Shown here in pieces: positions 1 to 6,203 of a stretch of 6,203 nt of DNA. Both the position numbers and the translations under genes were made by a program. Below the pieces are notes generated by a model. The model saw only the letters and a program-made list of their open reading frames with translations, had not been told where the DNA came from and made no database searches. Every line of letters starts with the position of its first letter. Within the stretch, counting starts at the first letter, position 1. The DNA comes from Leclercia sp. UBA7405 (GTDB lineage Bacteria; Pseudomonadota; Gammaproteobacteria; Enterobacterales; Enterobacteriaceae). The stretch covers positions 1-6,203 of the forward strand of contig DKMV01000235.1 of NCBI GenBank assembly GCA_002469605.1, in the 5' to 3' direction.

Positions 1-319
1 CGGCGTGCTGCTCTCCGGCGGCCAGCGCCAGCGTATCGCTATTGCGCGCGCGCTGCTGCGCGACAGTCCGATCCTGATCCTCGACGAAGCCACTTCAGCG
101 TTGGATACCGAATCCGAACGTGCTATTCAGTCGGCGCTGGATGAGTTGCAGAAAAACCGCACCTCGCTGGTGATCGCCCACCGTCTCTCTACCATTGAGC
201 AGGCGGACGAAATCGTGGTGGTGGAAGACGGTCTTATCGTCGAGCGCGGCAGCCATGCCGAGCTTCTTGAGCAGCGCGGCGTGTATGCCCAGCTGCATAA
301 GATGCAGTTTGGCGCATGA
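1..319 (+). CDS. msbA: Lipid A export ATP-binding/permease protein MsbA, C-terminal end (5' truncated)
   Basis: This is the last ~105 residues of the inner-membrane ABC transporter that flips core-lipid A from the inner to the outer leaflet of the inner membrane. Only the second half of the nucleotide-binding domain is present, and the first complete codon is at base 2. The ABC signature LSGGQ lies at bases 8-25. The Walker B stretch [12 protein letters not shown] follows, with the catalytic glutamate directly after the Walker B aspartate. The H-loop is VIAHRLST. If the protein has the 582 residues known for E. coli, these are S482, E506 and H537, which agrees with the published catalytic residues. 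The protein ends in HKMQFGA, close to the E. coli C-terminus. The stop codon TGA overlaps the lpxK start in ATGA (316-319), so the two are probably translationally coupled. The transmembrane domain and Walker A lie outside the window. Confidence 0.97.
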   Translation, partial: GVLLSGGQRQRIAIARALLRDSPILILDEATSALDTESERAIQSALDELQKNRTSLVIAHRLSTIEQADEIVVVEDGLIVERGSHAELLEQRGVYAQLHKMQFGA

Positions 320-1320
320 TTGCCCGCATCTGGTCCGGTGAATCACCCCTGTGGCGGCTGCTGCTGCCGCTCTCATGGCTTTACGGTCTGGTGAGCGCCA
401 TCATTCGCTTCAGCTACAGAGTGGGCCTGAAAAAGGCCTGGCGTGCGCCGGTGCCGGTCGTGGTAGTGGGCAACCTCACCGCGGGCGGCAACGGCAAAAC
501 GCCGGTGGTCATCTGGCTGGTGGAGCAGTTAACCCGGCGCGGCATTCGCGTGGGGGTAGTCTCCCGCGGTTACGGCGGCAAAGCCGCGCGCTATCCGCTG
601 GTGCTTACCGCGCAAACCACCACGGCTGAAGCCGGGGATGAGCCGGTACTGATCTACCAGCGCACCGGCGTGCCGGTGGCGGTCTCGCCGGTGCGTAGTG
701 AAGCGGTGCAGGCTCTGCTGGCCCATGCGCCGGTACAGCTGGTTATCACCGACGACGGCCTGCAACACTATGCCCTGGCGCGGGATAAAGAGATTGTGGT
801 GGTGGATGGCGTGCGCCGTTTCGGTAACGGCTGGTGGTTACCGGCCGGTCCGATGCGCGAGCGCGCCTCGCGCCTGGCGTCGGTAGATGCCGTCATCGTT
901 AACGGCGGCGTGGCGCAGACGGGAGAGATCCCCATGACCCTGCAGCCGGCGCAGGCCGTTAATTTAGTGAGCGGTGAACGCCGTGAGGTAGCCCGGCTCG
1001 GCAACCTCGTGGCGATGGCGGGAATTGGTCATCCGCCGCGCTTCTTTGCTACCCTTGAGCAGTGCGGCGCCACGCTGACGAAAACGGTCCCGCTGGCCGA
1101 TCATCAAGCGCTGAGCGAGCCGCAGGTGGCGGCCTTAACTACGCCTGGCCAGAACCTGATCATGACTGAAAAGGATGCGGTGAAATGCCGCGCGTTTGCC
1201 CGCGATAGCTGGTGGTACCTGCCGGTGGATGCACAGCTGCAGGGCGATCGTCCCGAACAATTGCTTCAGGAGCTGGTAGCCCTGGCACATCAGGCTCATG
1301 AGGTTTCGCCCGCGCCCTAA
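316..1320 (+). CDS. lpxK: Tetraacyldisaccharide 4'-kinase (lipid A 4'-kinase)
   Basis: LpxK uses ATP to phosphorylate the 4'-position of the tetraacyldisaccharide 1-phosphate precursor, giving lipid IVA at the cytoplasmic face of the inner membrane. The protein has 334 residues, against 328 in E. coli. A hydrophobic N-terminal helix (about residues 12-31) would anchor it in the membrane. The P-loop TAGGNGKT is at 55-62 (lysine 61), VSRGYGGK at 82-89, GDEPVL at 107-112, DDGLQH at 146-151, PAGPMRE at 176-182, GIGHPPRFF at 236-244, ADH at 261-263 and MTEKDAVKC at 283-291. By comparison with the Aquifex enzyme, D108, D146/D147 and H263 are likely active-site residues; this mapping is inferred by motif. 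The start is chosen because it matches the E. coli N-terminus ([20 protein letters not shown]). It has no good ribosome site of its own, consistent with coupling to msbA through the ATGA overlap. The last ~10 residues diverge from E. coli. Confidence 0.98.
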   Translation: MIARIWSGESPLWRLLLPLSWLYGLVSAIIRFSYRVGLKKAWRAPVPVVVVGNLTAGGNGKTPVVIWLVEQLTRRGIRVGVVSRGYGGKAARYPLVLTAQTTTAEAGDEPVLIYQRTGVPVAVSPVRSEAVQALLAHAPVQLVITDDGLQHYALARDKEIVVVDGVRRFGNGWWLPAGPMRERASRLASVDAVIVNGGVAQTGEIPMTLQPAQAVNLVSGERREVARLGNLVAMAGIGHPPRFFATLEQCGATLTKTVPLADHQALSEPQVAALTTPGQNLIMTEKDAVKCRAFARDSWWYLPVDAQLQGDRPEQLLQELVALAHQAHEVSPAP

Positions 1321-1335
1321 CTGACAGGAAAAAGT

Positions 1336-2565
1336 ATGGCCTTACCCTGGCTTTCGCTTTCAGCCGCACGTCGACTTCATCTCTCTGCCCAAGGGCTGTT
1401 AACCCGGCCCCGTCGCCGGGCCCGGCCCGCTGATATCCTCTCCACCGTTCAGCGCATGTCTTTGCTGCAAATCGATACCATTAATGTCGTCGCCCGCAGC
1501 CCTTATCTGGTCTTATTCAGCCGTCTTGGCAACTACGATCCCCGCTGGCTCGAGGAGGCCCTCAGCCGCGGCGAGCTGATGGAATACTGGGCTCATGAGG
1601 CCTGCTTCCTGCCGCGCAGCGACTTTGCGCTGGTGCGCCACCGCATGCGCGCGCCGGATAACATGGGCTGGAAATACTCTAAAGCCTGGATGGAGGAGCA
1701 TGCGCAGGAGATCCAACAGCTGGTAGCCCATATCCAGCAGCAGGGGCCGGTACGGTCCGCCGATTTTGCGCACCCGCGTAAAGGCGCGAGCGGCTGGTGG
1801 GAGTGGAAACCGCACAAGCGCCATCTGGAAGGGCTATTTACGGCCGGTGAAGTGATGGTGGTTGAACGGCGTAATTTTCAGCGCGTTTACGATCTTACCC
1901 GGCGGGTGATGCCGCACTGGGATGACGAGCGGGACATGCTCTCTCAGGCGGCGGCGGAAGCCATAATGCTGGAAAACAGCGCCCGCAGCCTGGGGATTTT
2001 CCGCCCGCAGTGGCTGGCGGATTACTACCGTCTGCGGCGGCCGGCGCTGGCGCCCGTGCTGCAGGCCTGGCAGGCGGAAAACCGCATTGTGCCTGTTAAC
2101 GTCGAGTCGCTTGGCGAAATGTGGCTGCACGCCGATCTGCTGCCCCAGCTCGAACTGGCGCTTGCGGGCAAGCTCAATGCCACCCACAGCGCCGTACTGT
2201 CGCCTTTTGATCCGGTCGTCTGGGATCGCAAACGCGCCGAACAGCTGTTTAATTTTAACTATCGCCTGGAGTGCTACACGCCTGCGCCGAAGCGCCAGTA
2301 CGGCTATTTTGTCCTGCCGCTACTGCATAAGGGGCAGCTGGTGGGGCGAATGGACGCCAAAATGCATCGTAAAACCGCCGGGCTGGAGGTAATCGCCCTC
2401 TGGCTGGAGGAGGGCATCAGGGTTAGCGCCGGGCTAGAGCAGGGGCTGGTCTCGGCAATCACCGATTTTGCCGCCTGGCAGGGAGCGACGCGCGTTACGC
2501 TGGGCCAGATCCCCCTGGGCCTGTTTACATCCTGTCGAAGTGGCTGGGAAATAGACGCGGTCTGA
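1336..2565 (+). CDS. ycaQ: Crosslink-repair DNA glycosylase YcaQ (AlkX type)
   Basis: YcaQ belongs to the winged-helix DNA glycosylase family (HTH_42, formerly DUF1006) related to Streptomyces AlkZ. The E. coli enzyme unhooks interstrand crosslinks made by nitrogen mustards and removes N7-alkylguanine adducts. The protein here has 409 residues, about the same as E. coli. The catalytic Q-hydrophobic-D motif that marks the YcaQ/AlkX branch is visible as QID at residues 45-47, in RMSLLQIDTINVVARSPY; AlkZ proteins carry QxQ instead. Other conserved blocks are LFSRLGNYDPRWLEE (60-74), GELMEYWAHEACFLPRSDF (79-97), LSPFDPVVWDR (288-298) and YTPAPKRQYGYFVLPLL (314-330). The gene starts 15 bases after lpxK, with AGGAA at 1326-1330 ahead of the ATG, so it is probably cotranscribed. 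Nothing in it suggests damage or transfer. Its place inside a lipopolysaccharide gene cluster does not reflect its function. Confidence 0.95.
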   Translation: MALPWLSLSAARRLHLSAQGLLTRPRRRARPADILSTVQRMSLLQIDTINVVARSPYLVLFSRLGNYDPRWLEEALSRGELMEYWAHEACFLPRSDFALVRHRMRAPDNMGWKYSKAWMEEHAQEIQQLVAHIQQQGPVRSADFAHPRKGASGWWEWKPHKRHLEGLFTAGEVMVVERRNFQRVYDLTRRVMPHWDDERDMLSQAAAEAIMLENSARSLGIFRPQWLADYYRLRRPALAPVLQAWQAENRIVPVNVESLGEMWLHADLLPQLELALAGKLNATHSAVLSPFDPVVWDRKRAEQLFNFNYRLECYTPAPKRQYGYFVLPLLHKGQLVGRMDAKMHRKTAGLEVIALWLEEGIRVSAGLEQGLVSAITDFAAWQGATRVTLGQIPLGLFTSCRSGWEIDAV

Positions 2566-2601
2566 AAAAGGATTATGGTAAGCTTTAAGAATTACCCATA
2601 C

Positions 2602-2607
2602 GGAGGA
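2602..2607 (+). promoter_or_regulatory. Ribosome binding site fixing the ycaR start
   Basis: GGAGGA lies four bases before ATG 2611 and is the strongest Shine-Dalgarno match seen in the window. It favours the 60-residue form of YcaR over the in-frame upstream ATG at 2575. Because kdsB overlaps ycaR and has only a weak purine-rich stretch ahead of its own start (AGAAGAGA, 2776-2783), this site probably also governs how many ribosomes reach kdsB. Confidence 0.8.
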
Positions 2608-2610
2608 ACT

Positions 2611-3536
<926 letters not shown>

Positions 3537-3543
3537 TTCCCGC

Positions 3544-3570
3544 CATCCCCTCGCCTGAGGGGATGTTTCT
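3544..3570 (+). terminator. Rho-independent terminator after kdsB
   Basis: CATCCCCTC (3544-3552) pairs perfectly with GAGGGGATG (3557-3565) around the four-base loop GCCT, giving a nine-base-pair stem with six G-C pairs. It is followed by TTTCT, and a longer T run comes at 3580-3584. It starts eight bases after the kdsB stop codon. The stem is strong but the immediate T tract is short, so termination may be incomplete. Confidence 0.85.
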
Positions 3571-3618
3571 ATCGCTTCGTTTTTCCTCGCGTTCTTCCTG
3601 CATATTGATCGCATAAGG

Positions 3619-3647
3619 GTGACATCTGCCGTCCTGGCGCTCATTAT
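3619..3647 (+). promoter_or_regulatory. Candidate sigma-70 promoter for ycbJ
   Basis: GTGACA at 3619-3624 matches the -35 consensus at five of six bases. A 17-base spacer leads to CATTAT at 3642-3647, which matches the -10 consensus at four of six. An overlapping TATAAA at 3645-3650 is a better -10 by sequence but would sit 20 bases from the -35. Transcription would start near 3654, leaving a leader of about 26 bases before ycbJ. Position after the kdsB terminator supports a promoter somewhere here; the exact hexamers are inference from consensus only. Confidence 0.45.
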
Positions 3648-3679
3648 AAAAGCAGTAGTATTGATGGGGGTAATCTCAA

Positions 3680-4573
3680 ATGGAACAGCTGCGAGTGGAA
3701 CTCAGCCATCTGCTGGGCGAAAAACTGAGCCGCGTGGAGTGCGTAAATGAAAAAGCCGACACCACGCTCTGGTCGTTATATGACAGCCATGGCAACCCAA
3801 TGCCCCTGCTGGCGCGAAGCTTTACCGCGCCGGATGTCGCCCGCCAGCTGGCGTGGAAGATCTCCATGCTGGCGCGCAGCGGCACGGTGCGTATGCCCGT
3901 TGTTTATGGCGTCATGACCCACGAAGAGCATCCCGGGCCCGATGTCCTGCTTATTGAGCGCCTGCGCGGCGTCCCGGTGGAAGCGCCGGCCCGCACGCCC
4001 GAGCGCTGGGAGCAGTTAAAAGATCAGATTGTCGAGGCGCTGCTGGCCTGGCACCGGCACGACAGCGGCGGGCTGGTTGGCTCGGTCGACAGCACCCAGG
4101 AGAATCTCTGGCCGCTCTGGTATCGCCAGAAGGTGGAAGTGCTGTGGGGGACGCTAAATCAATATCGCAATACCGGGCTGACCATGCAGGACAAACGGAT
4201 CCTGTTTCGTACCCGGGAGTGCCTGCCCGCGCTTTTCGAAGGATTCAATGATAACAGCGTGCTGATCCACGGGAACTTCACGCTGCGCAGTATGCTAAAA
4301 GATCCGCGCAGCGATCAGCTGCTGGCGATGGTTGGACCGGGGACTATGCTCTGGGCACCCCGGGAGTATGAGCTGTTCCGCCTGTGCGACAGCGCTCAGG
4401 CGGAAAGCCTGTTCTGGCACTATCTGCAGCGCGCCCCGGTGCAGGAGTCGTTCCTCTGGCGCCGCTGGCTGTACATGCTGTGGGATGAGGTGGCACAGCT
4501 GGTCAATACCGGACGTTTCAACCGTGCCAACTTTGAGCAGGCCTCGAAATCACTGCTCCCCTGGCTCGCCTGA
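3680..4573 (+). CDS. ycbJ: Uncharacterised kinase-fold (phosphotransferase-like) protein YcbJ
   Basis: The protein has 297 residues, equal in length to E. coli YcbJ and similar throughout. It is usually labelled a putative phosphotransferase; I know of no proven substrate. The outline resembles aminoglycoside-phosphotransferase-like kinases: an N-lobe with RSFTAPDVARQLAWKISML (46-64), a hinge-like LLIERLRGVPV (90-100), a helix around VEALLAWHRHD (118-128), and VLIHGNFTLRSML (194-206) where such kinases carry the catalytic loop HGDxxxxN. In YcbJ that reads H197-G198-N199 with S204 in place of the metal-binding asparagine. The later metal aspartate is replaced in LLAMVGPGTMLWAPREYELF (214-233). 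It may therefore be catalytically weak or inactive. There is no signal peptide or membrane segment, so it is probably cytoplasmic. A G-rich stretch at 3666-3670 is the likely ribosome site. The 3' end overlaps elyC, read from the opposite strand, by 24 bases. Confidence 0.92.
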   Translation: MEQLRVELSHLLGEKLSRVECVNEKADTTLWSLYDSHGNPMPLLARSFTAPDVARQLAWKISMLARSGTVRMPVVYGVMTHEEHPGPDVLLIERLRGVPVEAPARTPERWEQLKDQIVEALLAWHRHDSGGLVGSVDSTQENLWPLWYRQKVEVLWGTLNQYRNTGLTMQDKRILFRTRECLPALFEGFNDNSVLIHGNFTLRSMLKDPRSDQLLAMVGPGTMLWAPREYELFRLCDSAQAESLFWHYLQRAPVQESFLWRRWLYMLWDEVAQLVNTGRFNRANFEQASKSLLPWLA

Positions 4574-5329
4574 AGCGCCTTTCAGCCACTGCCAGATCCG
4601 CCCCAGGGTTTCATACCCCACGCGATCGCTGTGCATTAACCACACCGGCGATGGAATCACCCGCTCCCAGGGGTTCAGCGGCGCGTTGATGGCCAGCTGG
4701 TTCGCCGGCGCGGGCAGGGGGTGTAGCCCCTGATGGCGGAAGAAGATCATTGCCCGCGGCAGATGCGATGCCGAGGTCACCAGCAGGAAGGGCGCATCGC
4801 CAATCGCCTGTTTTACCGCCGCGGCCTCCTCTTCGGTATCTTTCGGGCTATCTAACGTAATAATGTCGCTGCGCGGCACCCCCAGCGATTGCGCCACCCG
4901 GGCGCCCGCCTCGGCGGTGCTCACAGGATTGGTTTTTGCCGCCGCGCCGGTGAAGATTAGCTTCGATCCCGGATTAGCCAGCCAAAGGCGGATCCCCTCG
5001 TTTAGTCGGGGCAGGCTGTTATTAATCAGGTTAGAACTGGGGGCCCATTCGGGGTCCCAGGTGTAGCCGCCTCCCAGCACTACGATGTACTTCACTTTCT
5101 GCGTATCCTGCCAGGTGGGATAGCTATTTTCGATGGGGCGCAAAAGCCCGTCGGCGACCGGCTGCAGGCTTAACAACAGCAGGGCCAGCCAGCCGAAGGT
5201 GGTGATAATTTTCCCGGCTTTCTGAAAGCGGCTAAACCATAGCAGCGCCAGGCCCAGCGCGATCAGCAGCAGGAGCAGCGGGAGAGGCAGCATCATGCCG
5301 CCAAGGTATTTTTTCAGGGTAAAAAGCAT
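4550..5329 (-). CDS. elyC: Envelope biogenesis factor ElyC (YcbC, DUF218)
   Basis: ElyC is an inner-membrane protein of the DUF218/YdcF-like family. In E. coli its loss causes lysis at low temperature and disturbs peptidoglycan synthesis, with a proposed link to undecaprenyl-phosphate use and enterobacterial common antigen. The protein has 259 residues, as in E. coli. Two hydrophobic segments (about 11-33 and 40-57) are followed by the DUF218 domain (about 79-245). The domain shows YIVVLGGGYT (81-90), LIFTGAAAKTN (124-134), DTEEEA (164-169), LLVTSASHLPRAM (182-194) and a conserved end DRVGYETLGRIWQWLKG. The E. coli protein, as I recall it, reads TGG where this one has TGA at 127-129. The start ATG is supported by AGGAA (complement of 5339-5343) nine bases upstream. 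The gene is transcribed against ycbJ and away from cmoM, so it must have its own promoter in 5330-5454. Confidence 0.96.
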   Translation of the reverse strand: MLFTLKKYLGGMMLPLPLLLLLIALGLALLWFSRFQKAGKIITTFGWLALLLLSLQPVADGLLRPIENSYPTWQDTQKVKYIVVLGGGYTWDPEWAPSSNLINNSLPRLNEGIRLWLANPGSKLIFTGAAAKTNPVSTAEAGARVAQSLGVPRSDIITLDSPKDTEEEAAAVKQAIGDAPFLLVTSASHLPRAMIFFRHQGLHPLPAPANQLAINAPLNPWERVIPSPVWLMHSDRVGYETLGRIWQWLKGASGEPGEQ

Positions 5330-5454
5330 CCGTCTTGGTTCCTTTTTTAACCATACAGCAAGGGATTGTCAGCGATATTACACCAGAGAGGTTCATTCTC
5401 CGCCCGGGTGTGACAAAATAGCGGTTTTGTTGTTAGTGGCTGGAGCCTCCCTGA
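5330..5454. other. Divergent intergenic region between elyC and cmoM
   Basis: These 125 bases must hold the promoters and ribosome sites for both divergent genes. For elyC (minus strand), TAATAT, the complement of 5375-5380, is a possible -10 with no good -35 at the right distance. TTGTCA occurs on both strands (plus 5366-5371; minus, complement of 5410-5415) but without a fitting -10. A six-base-pair inverted repeat, ACAAAA (5413-5418) and TTTTGT (5425-5430), lies mid-way; it is short and AT-rich. I see no small gene here. Confidence 0.6.
5392..5419 (+). promoter_or_regulatory. Weak candidate promoter for cmoM
   Basis: CAAAAT at 5414-5419 matches the -10 consensus at four of six bases and is preceded by TGA, an extended -10 element. 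TTCATT at 5392-5397, 16 bases upstream, is a poor -35. Transcription would begin near 5426 with a leader of about 29 bases. The match is weak and rests on consensus alone; in E. coli the genes cmoM and mukFEB form one operon, so a promoter is expected in this spacer. Confidence 0.3.
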
Positions 5455-6203
5455 ATGCGGGATCGCAATTTTGACGACATCGCGGAAAAGTTTTCGCGCA
5501 ACATTTACGGCACCACAAAAGGGCAGCTGCGCCAGACGATCCTCTGGCAGGATCTGGACAAGGTGCTGGCCGGCTATGGTGAGCAGAGGTTGCGGGTGCT
5601 GGACGCGGGCGGCGGCGAAGGCCAGACCGCTATCAAAATGGCGCAGCGGGGCCACCATGTCACGCTTTGCGATCTCTCAGCCGAAATGATCGCCCGGGCA
5701 CAAAGCGCCGCGGCCGACAAAGGTGTGAGCGACAACATGCAATTTATACATTGCGCCGCTCAGGACATTGCTCAGCATTTGGAAAGCCAGGTTGATCTGA
5801 TATTGTTCCATGCTGTGCTGGAGTGGATCGCCGAGCCGCAGGCCATGTTGCAGACGTTATGGTCGATGTTACGCCCGGGCGGCACCTTATCGCTGATGTT
5901 CTACAACGCTAACGGCCTGCTGATGCACAACATGGTGGCGGGGAACTTCGACTACGTGCAGGTGGGCATGCCGAAGAAGAAAAAGCGCACGCTCTCCCCG
6001 GACTACCCGCGCGATCCGCAGCAGGTGTATGGCTGGCTGGAGGCGATTGGCTGGCACATTACCGGGAAAACCGGCGTAAGGGTGTTTCATGACTATCTGC
6101 GTGATAAGCACAAACAGCGCGACGATTTTGACGCCCTGACAGAATTAGAAACGCGGTACTGCCGCCAGGAGCCTTATATCAGCCTTGGCCGCTATATACA
6201 CGT
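5455..6203 (+). CDS. cmoM: tRNA 5-carboxymethoxyuridine methyltransferase CmoM (SmtA), 3' truncated
   Basis: CmoM transfers a methyl group from S-adenosylmethionine to the carboxyl group of 5-carboxymethoxyuridine at tRNA position 34, forming mcmo5U in tRNAs for Ala, Ser, Pro and Thr; it acts in the cytoplasm. The frame is open to the right edge: 249 complete codons are present. E. coli CmoM has 261 residues, so only the end is missing. The class I methyltransferase fold is clear. Motif I is VLDAGGGEGQT (48-58), the cofactor-ribose acidic residue is D73 in LCDLSAEM, FHAVLEW lies at 118-124 and LRPGGTLSLMF at 139-149. A basic KKKKR run at 174-178 could touch tRNA. ATG 5455 gives MRDRNFDDIAEKFSRNIYG, matching E. 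coli, with GGAG at 5442-5445 nine bases upstream. In relatives mukF, mukE and mukB follow directly. Confidence 0.95.
   Translation, partial: MRDRNFDDIAEKFSRNIYGTTKGQLRQTILWQDLDKVLAGYGEQRLRVLDAGGGEGQTAIKMAQRGHHVTLCDLSAEMIARAQSAAADKGVSDNMQFIHCAAQDIAQHLESQVDLILFHAVLEWIAEPQAMLQTLWSMLRPGGTLSLMFYNANGLLMHNMVAGNFDYVQVGMPKKKKRTLSPDYPRDPQQVYGWLEAIGWHITGKTGVRVFHDYLRDKHKQRDDFDALTELETRYCRQEPYISLGRYIH

Noticed and set aside
1834..2187. A 117-codon minus-strand open frame inside ycaQ
   Set aside because: It is antisense to an intact, conserved glycosylase gene, and I see no domain in it; treated as a chance frame.
2548..2576. Possible promoter before ycaR with GATTAT as -10
   Set aside because: The base stretch at the -35 distance (GAAATA) does not resemble TTGACA, and the -10 match is only four of six; not enough to call.
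4332..4733. A 133-codon plus-strand open frame across the ycbJ/elyC junction
   Set aside because: It is out of frame with ycbJ, antisense to elyC, and rich in Cys, Ser and Arg without any recognisable domain.
5409..5424. Possible CRP site beginning TGTGA upstream of cmoM
   Set aside because: Only the left half-site is present; the bases six positions later (AGCGG) do not resemble TCACA.
5347..5658. A 103-codon minus-strand open frame covering the elyC-cmoM spacer and the 5' part of cmoM
   Set aside because: Its larger part is antisense to the conserved cmoM N-terminus, and it has no recognisable product.

Overview
The window is a stretch of conserved chromosomal core from a gamma-proteobacterium of the order Enterobacterales. 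Eight genes follow one another in the order msbA - lpxK - ycaQ - ycaR - kdsB - ycbJ - elyC - cmoM, which is the order I know from Escherichia coli. Every product reads as a close but non-identical relative of the E. coli protein. The DNA looks GC-rich by eye, with many G/C third positions, so an Enterobacter, Klebsiella or similar genus fits better than Escherichia. The sequence alone does not settle the genus. I see no transposase, integrase, tRNA, CRISPR array, phage gene or sign of horizontal transfer.

Layout. Positions 1-319 are the end of msbA, the lipid A flippase. lpxK (316-1320) overlaps it in an ATGA and makes lipid A by 4'-phosphorylation. ycaQ (1336-2565) follows after 15 bases and encodes a DNA interstrand-crosslink glycosylase. 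ycaR (2611-2793), a 60-residue Trm112-like protein, overlaps kdsB (2790-3536), CMP-KDO synthetase, in a second ATGA. A clear intrinsic terminator at 3544-3570 closes this plus-strand cluster. ycbJ (3680-4573), an uncharacterised kinase-fold protein, has its own candidate promoter. It runs head-on into elyC (minus strand, 4550-5329), an inner-membrane envelope factor, and the two coding regions overlap by 24 bases at their 3' ends. A 125-base divergent spacer separates elyC from cmoM (5455 to the right edge), a tRNA wobble-uridine methyltransferase whose last dozen or so codons lie outside the window.

How they work together. MsbA, LpxK and KdsB serve one pathway: phosphorylation of the lipid A precursor, activation of KDO for addition to lipid IVA, and flipping of the KDO2-lipid A core across the inner membrane. 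ElyC also concerns the envelope. YcaQ (DNA repair) and CmoM (tRNA modification; mukFEB usually lies just beyond it) are housekeeping genes of unrelated function. YcaR and YcbJ are the two real unknowns. YcaR lacks one of the four cysteines usual for the Trm112-type zinc site. YcbJ has the outline of an aminoglycoside-phosphotransferase-like kinase but has lost the usual catalytic aspartates. I found no new multi-gene system here. The findings are mostly about these two proteins and about the gene junctions.
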